A stretch of 64,000 nt of DNA from Candidatus Woesearchaeota archaeon (GTDB lineage: Archaea; Nanobdellota; Nanobdellia; Woesearchaeales; ARS49): contig JACQNC010000005.1 in assembly GCA_016203225.1 (NCBI GenBank), positions 47,778 through 111,777 on the forward strand. Reading direction: 5' to 3'. Of this stretch, positions 57,376 to 64,000 are shown piece after piece. The notes below the pieces were generated by a model. The model was not told where the DNA came from. It did not search any database and saw nothing but the letters and a program-made list of their open reading frames with translations. The position numbers were made by a program, and so were the translations under genes. Positions within the stretch are counted from its first letter, which is position 1; each line of letters starts with the position of its first letter.

Positions 57376-59766
57376 TTACGCAGGCGCGACTGAAACGTCA
57401 GCCAACGTGCTTCCGAGGACTTTCACGCTCGTCCCTTTGAGGGCGGAAGCGTAGTCCTTGTAGTTGGAGAGCACTTTCGTGGTTTTGCGCGTGTCGAGCG
57501 CGGTGTACCCCGCTACGACAAGCGCGTACTTGCCGTCGTTCGCGACCAGCGTGATCATGCCCTCGCCTTCGACGAATCCTGACGTGCATGGTGCGGGATT
57601 GTCGAGCGCGGCCGCGGCCACGGTGTTCGCGCACGGGCCTCCGACCGCGATGGTGTTCTGGGCTTTCCAGTCGGCCACGTCCTTGTCGAGCATCGCGGTT
57701 CCGACCGAGATCTTCTGCACCTCGGTCGTCTGCGCGCCGGTGGTCGAGAGTTTCGCTTCCGCCTCGCCGACGAAGAACTCGGCGTACCTGTAATTGTCGA
57801 AGTAGTATATGGTCGCGGAGTCCTTGTCCTCGTCATCGTGGAAGACACTCGTGGTCCACGCGGTCACGTACCACTTGTGTTCGTCGTCCTCGACGCTGTT
57901 CTTGTCGCCGTTCGCCAGGAACATGCCGGTTGTCGCGATTGGCGCTTCTATGTCGATGTCGTCATCGGTGCTGTCGAAGCTGAGGTTGAACTGGAACACC
58001 ACGCCGCCGTAGCCGTCGTCGGATTCCTCGAGATAGCTGAACGCGATGAGCTCTGCCGCGCCGCCCGCGCCCGAACCGTAATGGCTCGTGTTGAGGTGCA
58101 CTCCTCCTTCGTCGTTCAGGCTCGTCTCGGCGTACGTGGCGCCGCTGATGTCCGTGAAGTTAAGACGGTTGAGGGTCCCGCCCGCGCCGCCGGAACTGTT
58201 CGTCAGCGTGAGCGTGATGCTTCCCGCGCCTGAGCTCAGGTCTACTGCCTGCGCTGTGGTCGCGGTGTCGTCGAAGTCATCCTCGGATGTGCTGCCGTAC
58301 GTCTCGTCCTTGAGCTTGATCGTGTCGTCGGTCGTGTCGAAATCAAGGATCTCCAGCAGGTGCGCCTCGCCTCCGGAGGTGACGCGCAGGAACCGCGCGC
58401 CTTCGCAGTCAGAGACCGCGGTGAACGGGCACGCCTGACCCTCGAGATAGATGCGTTCGTCGGCTGCGCTGCCAGAACCGAGCACGATGACGTTGGAGTC
58501 GTTCTTGGCCCACTCGATCGTGACCTCTTTCTTGTCGTTGTTGAGGAAAGTGAGCGTCGCGGCGTCGCCGGACGCGGCGACAGTCATGACCTCCGCGGGT
58601 TCCTTTGTCGGGCCCTGGTAGAGGAACGCGAACGAGTCGAAGATCGGCTCGATCCATCGCTGGCCGCCTTCTGGGAGGTAGAAGTCGTCCTCCATATCGT
58701 ACCAGATGCTGATGGACCGCAAGGCGTCGCCTGTGCTCTCGATGTCCACCTCGGAACCGTCGAGGTCGACTCCGTTTATCCTGACCTCCTGGCCGTCCTC
58801 GAGCACAAGTTCTGTCGCGCCTAGGTTGACCTCGCAGACGTCGGTGTCCTTGCCTGCGCTGTGCACGACTATCGCGTCCGTGACGCCGATCTGCAACCCG
58901 CCGACGGTCCTTGTCTGGCCGATATCTATCCATTGCACGGTGCCGTCCACGCTGATGCCGCACTTGTCCTCGTTCTCGTTGACGTCCGCGAGCACGAAAG
59001 TGTGCTTGGCGCCCGCGATCTCGCGCGTCAAAGGCTCGTCCTGGATAAGCCAGCGCGTCGTCTCGCCCGCGAGGAATGTGAGCTTGCCGATGGCGCTGTT
59101 GGACGTGCTTACTGATTCAGCATCCGTGATCGTGTAGTCCTTGCCTAGAATCGTGAGCTTGGCTGTCTCGAAGTCGTCGTTGATGGTCGTGGAAGACGTG
59201 TTGTCGAACGAGACGTCCTCGTCGAAGTCAAGGGTGTAGTTGTAGACCATCGTGTTCCGCGGGAAGTAGATGTAGCCGCCGAAGGTCGGCGCGTCGTCGT
59301 CATCCTGTGTGACGACGTTCCTGCCGCTCGCGTTCGAGAGCACGATCTGCTGGTCGTACCCTACTTTGTTGCTGGTCGCGCCTTCGTCCTCGTCGAACGT
59401 TCCGTCCGCCAGGAGTCCTGGGAGGTCGGCCGCGTCCAGGGGCGTGTCCTGGACCTGGCCCATGAAGAGCGCTGCCCCGAAACGGTAGCCTGTGCGGTCG
59501 ATCTTGACTCCCTTGTCTACGGCCGTGAGCGGCACGCCTATCGCGGTGGTCTTGATCGCGGCCGCCTGTAGGCTCGCGGCCAGCTCTATCGCGCCGACAA
59601 CGTCCGACGTCTTCGCTTTCTCGCCCACGACGATGATGCCGTCGAACGCGCCGTCAGCGATGAACGGGGCGGGATATTGTGCGAGATCCTGCGCAAATGC
59701 GGGGACGCTCGCGAGAGCGGCGCTCGCCAATAGTGCTAGGATACGCTTAGGTAGAACGGTCTTCAT
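57376..59766 (-). CDS. S-layer protein
   Basis: A 796-residue secreted protein with a signal peptide (ILALLASAALASVPAFA), N-terminal YPAPFIADGAFDGIIVVG (a standard start of archaeal S-layer proteins), a long beta-rich Asp/Glu/Thr body and a C-terminal S-layer domain with GKYALVVAGYTALDTRK. Forms the cell-surface lattice. GAGGTGTGTTG precedes ATG 59766. Confidence 0.93.
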   Translation of the reverse strand: MKTVLPKRILALLASAALASVPAFAQDLAQYPAPFIADGAFDGIIVVGEKAKTSDVVGAIELAASLQAAAIKTTAIGVPLTAVDKGVKIDRTGYRFGAALFMGQVQDTPLDAADLPGLLADGTFDEDEGATSNKVGYDQQIVLSNASGRNVVTQDDDDAPTFGGYIYFPRNTMVYNYTLDFDEDVSFDNTSSTTINDDFETAKLTILGKDYTITDAESVSTSNSAIGKLTFLAGETTRWLIQDEPLTREIAGAKHTFVLADVNENEDKCGISVDGTVQWIDIGQTRTVGGLQIGVTDAIVVHSAGKDTDVCEVNLGATELVLEDGQEVRINGVDLDGSEVDIESTGDALRSISIWYDMEDDFYLPEGGQRWIEPIFDSFAFLYQGPTKEPAEVMTVAASGDAATLTFLNNDKKEVTIEWAKNDSNVIVLGSGSAADERIYLEGQACPFTAVSDCEGARFLRVTSGGEAHLLEILDFDTTDDTIKLKDETYGSTSEDDFDDTATTAQAVDLSSGAGSITLTLTNSSGGAGGTLNRLNFTDISGATYAETSLNDEGGVHLNTSHYGSGAGGAAELIAFSYLEESDDGYGGVVFQFNLSFDSTDDDIDIEAPIATTGMFLANGDKNSVEDDEHKWYVTAWTTSVFHDDEDKDSATIYYFDNYRYAEFFVGEAEAKLSTTGAQTTEVQKISVGTAMLDKDVADWKAQNTIAVGGPCANTVAAAALDNPAPCTSGFVEGEGMITLVANDGKYALVVAGYTALDTRKTTKVLSNYKDYASALKGTSVKVLGSTLADVSVAPA

Positions 59767-59784
59767 CAACACACCTCTTTGAAA

Positions 59785-60237
59785 TCACTCGACTTGGGTC
59801 ACGAGTTCGCCTGAGCGCGTGCGCTGGAGCGTCTCCTCATCCGTGAACGTGATCGCGACTGTGCCCTTGAACTTCTTGCCGGAGCTTCCGGTGTCGCAGG
59901 AAGAGATGGTGTAAGTGTTTTTGTCGCCGTTGTTGAGTTCGCCTGACGAGCTGGTGTATGTCGCGCTGCAGATGCTGCCGCCCGAAGGGTTGGTGATCTC
60001 GATCTCGTTGAGCGTGATGTCCTGTCCTAGGTTGTTCTGGATGACGAGGGTTATCTGGCTTGTTGTCGCCTTGTGGCTCAGGCACACTAGGCCGGTGGGA
60101 AGGCTGCAGCGCTCGGGCAGGAACCGGTCCGCGTTCAGGATGCCGAAGTACGCGAGCGCGCTGATGGCGACTAGAATTATGAGCAATGCCCAACCGTATG
60201 TCATCAGGAATTCGATGGCGGCTTGTGCACGTTTCAC
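59785..60237 (-). CDS. Class III signal peptide pilin
   Basis: A 150-residue pilin with MKRAQAAIEFLMTYGWALLI, cleavage before Q-A-A-I-E-F, and a beta head with four Cys. Close paralogue of the pilin at 37652-38098 (shared F-L-P-E-x-C-x-L-P-x-G-L-x-C). TATA GTTTAAATAG lies near 60280. Just upstream of the S-layer gene in the same direction. Confidence 0.9.
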   Translation of the reverse strand: MKRAQAAIEFLMTYGWALLIILVAISALAYFGILNADRFLPERCSLPTGLVCLSHKATTSQITLVIQNNLGQDITLNEIEITNPSGGSICSATYTSSSGELNNGDKNTYTISSCDTGSSGKKFKGTVAITFTDEETLQRTRSGELVTQVE

Positions 60238-60290
60238 AGATACTCCTCTTTTCTTGGATAGTAAGACCGTTTGCTCCTATTTAAACCTTA

Positions 60291-60332
60291 TTGAAAATAG
60301 CCAGAGTACATTCAGTTCGTGGCTATTTTCAA
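60291..60332. terminator. Perfect 13-pair hairpin between pilin genes
   Basis: TTGAAAATAGCCA and TGGCTATTTTCAA flank a 16-base loop. On the minus strand it lies 3' of the pilin-like gene and ends in TTTTCAA, so a terminator is likely. Confidence 0.6.
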
Positions 60333-60378
60333 TTCCGCAGACTCGCCGGATTACCGCACATACTACGGCGACTCTGCG

Positions 60379-60780
60379 TTATCCCTGCTCCAATTCGACC
60401 AGACCGGAATCGAGCGCTGTCGCCTTGATGCGGTGGACGCCTCTGCTCTGCGGCAGCGTTCCCGTGAGGTTCGCGAGGCTGCGTGCCGGGAAGTCGGACG
60501 CGACCCCTTGGATGTTGATGCGCAGGTTGATGCTCCTTCCTTGGATGGTGGCGTTCTCGAACCCTCCGGGGAACACGACTGTGACGTACTGTTCGGAACC
60601 CGGGCCTAAAGCGTACACCGTGTCTGCCGCGCGCACGATGGCCGTTACCGCGTCCTGGGCCTGCTGGTGCGCGAACCCTTGCGACGCTTCGCGCGTCGCG
60701 AACGCGACTACGACCGAGAGCGTTATTATTATGAGGCCGAAGATCATTATGGTCTCGAGCGCGACCTGCCCCTTTTTCAT
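60379..60780 (-). CDS. Pilin-like class III signal protein
   Basis: A 133-residue protein with MKKGQVALETIMIFGLIIIT, a class III-type signal, then a beta-rich domain containing FENATIQGRS. It resembles the protein at 38354-38761 in order of strands. ATG is about 25 bases after a TTATTAAG box. Likely a minor pilin. Confidence 0.82.
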   Translation of the reverse strand: MKKGQVALETIMIFGLIIITLSVVVAFATREASQGFAHQQAQDAVTAIVRAADTVYALGPGSEQYVTVVFPGGFENATIQGRSINLRINIQGVASDFPARSLANLTGTLPQSRGVHRIKATALDSGLVELEQG

Positions 60781-60840
60781 GGACGTTTGTCGTGGACCGC
60801 GCTTAATAAAGATTTGCAAGGAGTGATGGGTTGAAATGTG

Positions 60841-60933
60841 AGCTCCCCAAGCAGGTTGGCAGTGGAATTATCGCTATCGAATCGATTCCGATGAAGCGGC
60901 GACAATCGTGGCAAAACTCATCACGCCTGGGAC
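60841..60933. repeat. Intergenic palindrome family, copy l
   Basis: Left AGCTCCCCAAGCAGG and TTGGCAGTGG, centre GCTATCGAATCGATTCC, right GCGGCGACAATCGTGGC, then CTCATCACGCCTGGG. Ends 13 bases from the ATPase stop. Confidence 0.82.
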
Positions 60934-60946
60934 GACTGCAACTTCT

Positions 60947-61663
60947 CTAGAACTTCGTCGGCTTGGAGACTTCCATGCCTTTCTCGGTGATCGCCAAAGG
61001 CACGGGGCCTTTCTCGTGTTTGGTCCTTCGCATCTTGAGCACGCGGATCGCCCTATCGGATTCGCCGCCGATGCCGGCGTTGTGCACGGTGATGACGCTG
61101 TCGGCTATGAACTCCACCACGCCGTCGCGCGAGAGCTTTCCGCCGCCCGAGATGTCGAGAGGAGCCTCGCCCTCGATCTCGGCCGTGAACAGCGCGGTCA
61201 CGCCCAGTTTCTTGAGCGTGTCGGATAAGATATACAACTCCTTCCGCATCTTGAAGTAGTTGTACTCGTACATCATAGCGAGCACTGAGATGGAATCGAC
61301 GATCACGATGTCTATCTTTTTCTCCTGGATGAGGTGCACGAACTCGGCTTGCAGGCCAGGCCCGGTCACGGGCTGGAACGTGATGAACCAGCACTTGCCT
61401 TCCTTCTGGAGTTTTGCGAAGTCCCAGCCGAACAGCATCGCATCTCCGACCAGCGCGTCGAGGTTCTCCTCGAACGAGATGTAGAGTCCTCGCTTGCCTT
61501 GCATTAGCTGGTTGTGGAGGAACTGTAGACAGAATATGGTCTTGCCGGTGCCTGTGCCGCCCGTGATGAGGTTGACGCTATCGTGCACGAAGCCGCCATT
61601 GCACAGGGTGTCGAATCCGGGGATGTGGGTGGGCAGCCTGCCCGCTTTCACCGCTTTTGCCAT
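60947..61663 (-). CDS. KaiC/RadA-like ATPase
   Basis: A 238-residue RecA-fold ATPase with one domain: GFDTLCNGGFVHDSVNLITG, Walker A GGTGTGKT (about 35-42) and Walker B IDIVIVDSIS. Such single-domain KaiC relatives act in signalling or regulation. TATA ATTTAAATAG is near 61688. Divergent from the V4R-FIST genes, so perhaps in one pathway. Confidence 0.85.
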   Translation of the reverse strand: MAKAVKAGRLPTHIPGFDTLCNGGFVHDSVNLITGGTGTGKTIFCLQFLHNQLMQGKRGLYISFEENLDALVGDAMLFGWDFAKLQKEGKCWFITFQPVTGPGLQAEFVHLIQEKKIDIVIVDSISVLAMMYEYNYFKMRKELYILSDTLKKLGVTALFTAEIEGEAPLDISGGGKLSRDGVVEFIADSVITVHNAGIGGESDRAIRVLKMRRTKHEKGPVPLAITEKGMEVSKPTKF

Positions 61664-61786
61664 GCTGCGCTTGTACGACGCCTGCTATTTAAATATTGCG
61701 ATTAGTATACTAAAAACACAACCAGTAGTGAAAAAAGCGAAACGTTTATATAGAATCTTTCCGACAGAAAACCCAAAGGAGGTAGC

Positions 61787-62272
61787 ATGCTCTCGGCTTT
61801 TTTGAAGAAGCTCCTGTTCGCGAGGCAGTTGTTCATGACAGACGGCAAGATCGAGATCCTGGGTAAAAAGCAGATCATGCTTCCCTCGGACATCGTTGTC
61901 GCATTGCAAAGCCTTGACGAGAAGCGCTACTACAGCGTGGTCAAGGAAGGCATCCACTCCAACCTCACGGACTATGCCAAGAGGATCGGTGCCACGAACG
62001 AAGGCATGCTGAAAGTCACGGAAGAGATCTTCGAGACCTTCGGTCTGGGCAAGCCGGAGATCATCGTGCTCGACCAGAAGAAGAAGTCCGCGGTCGTGCG
62101 GTTCCACGCGCCCCCCATCGCGGAGGCGTGCATGGAGAACAAGTTCAAGGAATGCATCCTGCTGCCCGCGGCGTTGGCAGGCATGTTCAGCTTCCTGTTC
62201 AACAAGGACGTCGATTGCGCATCGGTCGCGTGCAACACGAAAGGCGCGCTGTGCGAATACGTGGTGAAATGA
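61787..62272 (+). CDS. V4R-domain ligand-binding protein
   Basis: A 161-residue protein with a C-terminal V4R domain: CMENKFKECILLPAALAGMF and DVDCASVACNTKGALCEYV, with the conserved Cys set that may bind zinc. V4R proteins bind small hydrophobic ligands. AAAGGAGG precedes the ATG, and TATA GTTTATATAG is at about 61745. Abuts the FIST gene. Confidence 0.82.
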   Translation: MLSAFLKKLLFARQLFMTDGKIEILGKKQIMLPSDIVVALQSLDEKRYYSVVKEGIHSNLTDYAKRIGATNEGMLKVTEEIFETFGLGKPEIIVLDQKKKSAVVRFHAPPIAEACMENKFKECILLPAALAGMFSFLFNKDVDCASVACNTKGALCEYVVK

Positions 62273-63568
62273 ATGGGAAAAAACATCAGCATCGGGATCG
62301 GAGTCAGCGCAAAGCCTGACGCGTACGCAGCCGGCAAGGAAGCAGCGCTCGCATCATTGAAAGGGCTGCCGAAAACTCCGACAATCACGTACATCTTCTT
62401 CGCGGGAGACTACGACCCGTACGCGCTGAGCAAAGGCTTGAAGGACGCGCTTCCCCGATCAGAGTTCGTCGGCGGCAGCGCGGATAGCGTCTTCCACAAC
62501 GAGAAAATACTCTCCAAGGGCGTCGTCGCAGTCAGCCTCTATTCAGAGTACCTGCACGTGGGCGTCGCGAGCGTAGAGAACGCAAGCAAGGCTCCCCGGA
62601 AGCTCGCCAAGAAAGCGATCATGGACGCGCTCGGCAAGGTCCCGATCGACAAATACGTCGACCCGTACCTGATGTTCACGCGCATGAAAGAGTCCAGCGT
62701 GCGCTGGATGGTCAAACTGCCCAGCTTCTTCATCACATTGCTCACGCGCGGCATCAGGCTCCCAGTCATGGGTGACGAGAAGGAGATCATCCGCGGCATC
62801 AGCGAGGTCACGGGCCTGCAGGTCCCGATCTGGGGCGGCAGCTTCGGCACGGATGGCATGAATGTCCTCCTTGGCAAGCCGTACGACATCTGGATGCTCC
62901 ACTCGGGCAAGGTCATGAAGGATGGTCTCATCGTCCTTTTCAACACGACGTCGCTGCTGTACAGCCAGAGCATGCAGAACGGCTGCGCGCCGACGAAGAA
63001 GACCGGCTTCGTGAGCAAGGTGTCGAACGGTGGTTTTGTCGTCGAGGAGATCTCCAACCAGAACGTAGTCGACTGGTATGCCAACCAGCTCGGCGTTAAG
63101 CGCGACGCGTTCCTCAAGGACGTGCGGATCCTCACGCAGCTCAACCCGCTCGGTGTCCCGGACCTGTTCGGGGGCTTCATCATCCGCGGCGGCGGCATCC
63201 CGATGGGCAAGGGCCTCGCGTATGTCGCTCCCTTGTCGGAAGGCTGGCCCGTCTACGTCATGGAAGGGGACGCAAAGCATCTTCTCACCGCCTCGGATCG
63301 CATCAAGGATGATATCGCGAACTACATGCAGACAGCGGACAAGCCCGCGCTCGCGCTGACGACGCTCTGCGTCACGCGCAAGATCGTCCTGCAGAAAGAC
63401 ACGGGAAAGGAGATCGCGAAGCTGCGCAAGAACCTCGGCACCAAGGATGTCGCGGGTTTCGTCTGTTTCGGCGAGACGGGTTCTCGACCCGGCCAACAAG
63501 CCATGTTCGAGCACGTAACACTGAACGTTTTCAATCTCTACGACAAACTCATGACGAAGATGGACTGA
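62273..63568 (+). CDS. FIST-domain sensory protein
   Basis: A 431-residue protein with FIST N (FAGDYDPYALSKGLKDALP, FVGGSADSVFH) and FIST C (GLAYVAPLSEGWPVYVMEGD and a terminal C-F-G-E-T-G-S-R motif). FIST domains sense small ligands such as amino acids. It follows the V4R gene without a gap and precedes an AMP-ligase-like gene by one base. Cytoplasmic, no membrane segment. Confidence 0.87.
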   Translation: MGKNISIGIGVSAKPDAYAAGKEAALASLKGLPKTPTITYIFFAGDYDPYALSKGLKDALPRSEFVGGSADSVFHNEKILSKGVVAVSLYSEYLHVGVASVENASKAPRKLAKKAIMDALGKVPIDKYVDPYLMFTRMKESSVRWMVKLPSFFITLLTRGIRLPVMGDEKEIIRGISEVTGLQVPIWGGSFGTDGMNVLLGKPYDIWMLHSGKVMKDGLIVLFNTTSLLYSQSMQNGCAPTKKTGFVSKVSNGGFVVEEISNQNVVDWYANQLGVKRDAFLKDVRILTQLNPLGVPDLFGGFIIRGGGIPMGKGLAYVAPLSEGWPVYVMEGDAKHLLTASDRIKDDIANYMQTADKPALALTTLCVTRKIVLQKDTGKEIAKLRKNLGTKDVAGFVCFGETGSRPGQQAMFEHVTLNVFNLYDKLMTKMD

Positions 63569-63569
63569 T

Positions 63570-64000
63570 ATGGCACTGACGACACGCGGCCTTGCCGCAA
63601 AATACTCCCCGGCATTCGCGGAATTCATCAAGCAATTCAAGGAAGGGAATTACGCGAGACCGCAGGACGTACCGACCGATATCTTCGCGCTCCCTGACTG
63701 GGAACGTCTGACGCGCACCGATGCGGAAGCGTTGTTGCTTCCGTTCATCCGTTACAATGTCGAGCGCGCCATGCGCACCATGCCCGAGGTCTATCAGGCA
63801 TACCGAAGGCTCGGCGTCAAACCTGAGAACATCCTGACCATCGAAGATTTCTGGAACCTGCCCGTGCTTCCGAAGGATCCTAGCTCAGGTACGAACATGG
63901 GCCTGCGTGAAAAGATCCTCAAGGACCCCTATCTCGTGCGCCCGAACGACCTCTCAGGCCAACCCATCGATGCATACTTCTCAGGCGGCACGAAGGGCAA
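63570..64000 (+). CDS. PaaK-like AMP-forming ligase, N-terminal part (runs off window)
   Basis: Only 143 codons are visible. The product has a helical N-terminus, VYQAYRRLGVKPENILTI and FWNLPVLPKD, and YFSGGTKG at the window end, which looks like the phosphate-binding S-S-G-T-T-G loop of phenylacetate-CoA-ligase-type adenylating enzymes. The substrate is unknown. Likely one operon with V4R and FIST. Confidence 0.75.
   Translation, partial: MALTTRGLAAKYSPAFAEFIKQFKEGNYARPQDVPTDIFALPDWERLTRTDAEALLLPFIRYNVERAMRTMPEVYQAYRRLGVKPENILTIEDFWNLPVLPKDPSSGTNMGLREKILKDPYLVRPNDLSGQPIDAYFSGGTKG

Noticed and set aside
1..64000. CRISPR arrays, rRNA genes, prophage and full insertion sequences
   Set aside because: No regular short repeats with unique spacers, no rRNA blocks and no transposase or phage structural genes were seen.

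Overview
The window is archaeal and probably from a DPANN-type lineage close to Woesearchaeota or Pacearchaeota. The evidence is a thermosome, FtsZ, SecE, Spt5 and ribosomal protein L11 gene set, an archaeal GluRS, a histone-fold protein, a tRNA with a canonical bulge-helix-bulge intron, TATA promoters about 25 bases ahead of leaderless starts, many class III signal peptides (K-x-G-Q-A-A-M-E-F type), an S-layer protein with a YPAPFIADG start, and a transketolase encoded as two halves. Genes are dense, and many neighbours overlap as ATGA. The lineage is an inference from gene content, not a placement.

Layout. 1-2.2 kb: HIT and HAD genes behind tRNA-Ala(CGC), then a LAGLIDADG endonuclease gene running into intron-bearing tRNA-Ala(GGC). 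2.4-14 kb: small membrane protein, unknown gene, and sugar metabolism on the minus strand (two-part transketolase, RpiB, a ribulose-phosphate 3-epimerase homologue, PfkB kinase, class II aldolase), with CutA, a polytopic protein, glutaredoxin, CcdA and a lipoprotein hydrolase. 14-23 kb: secreted Cys-rich proteins, DUF4349, a MazEF-like pair, an RnfD-like protein, a degenerate cupredoxin, glutamate dehydrogenase, a large unknown protein and Lgt. 23.7-32.6 kb: an envelope copper and thiol cluster (CopB-type ATPase, CuA-like lipoprotein, DUF302, triple thioredoxin-like protein, Cys-tail proteins) divergent from a BlaI-type repressor and M48 protease. 32.7-42.4 kb: a Tad/archaellum-like type IV pilus locus with ATPase, two membrane platforms and six small or large pilin-like proteins. 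42.6-50.3 kb: GluRS, histone-fold protein, coiled-coil proteins, thermosome, paralogous small genes, acetyltransferase, CMP kinase. 50.4-57.2 kb: frameshifted glycosyltransferase, FKBP isomerase, ftsZ, secE, radical SAM protein, lycopene-cyclase-like protein, spt5, rpl11. 57.4-64 kb: S-layer protein, two pilins, KaiC-like ATPase, V4R and FIST sensory-type proteins, and the start of a PaaK-like ligase.

How parts work together. Transketolase, RpiB, the epimerase homologue, PfkB and aldolase point to sugar-phosphate interconversion and lower glycolysis. Seven lipobox proteins plus Lgt suggest a bacterial-style lipoprotein system. A BlaI-type repressor appears to own a dyad GTTAC-N7-GTAA that occurs twice at its own divergent promoter and once in front of ccdA, tying the thiol-disulfide genes into one regulon.

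The most novel signals are non-coding. About a dozen copies of a 78-150 bp imperfect palindrome sit directly 3' of stop codons across the window, with a half copy apparently captured inside a coding sequence. A second pair of elements looks like a miniature transposon, one copy flanked by a 12-base direct repeat. A third conserved pair looks like a 3' hairpin terminator.
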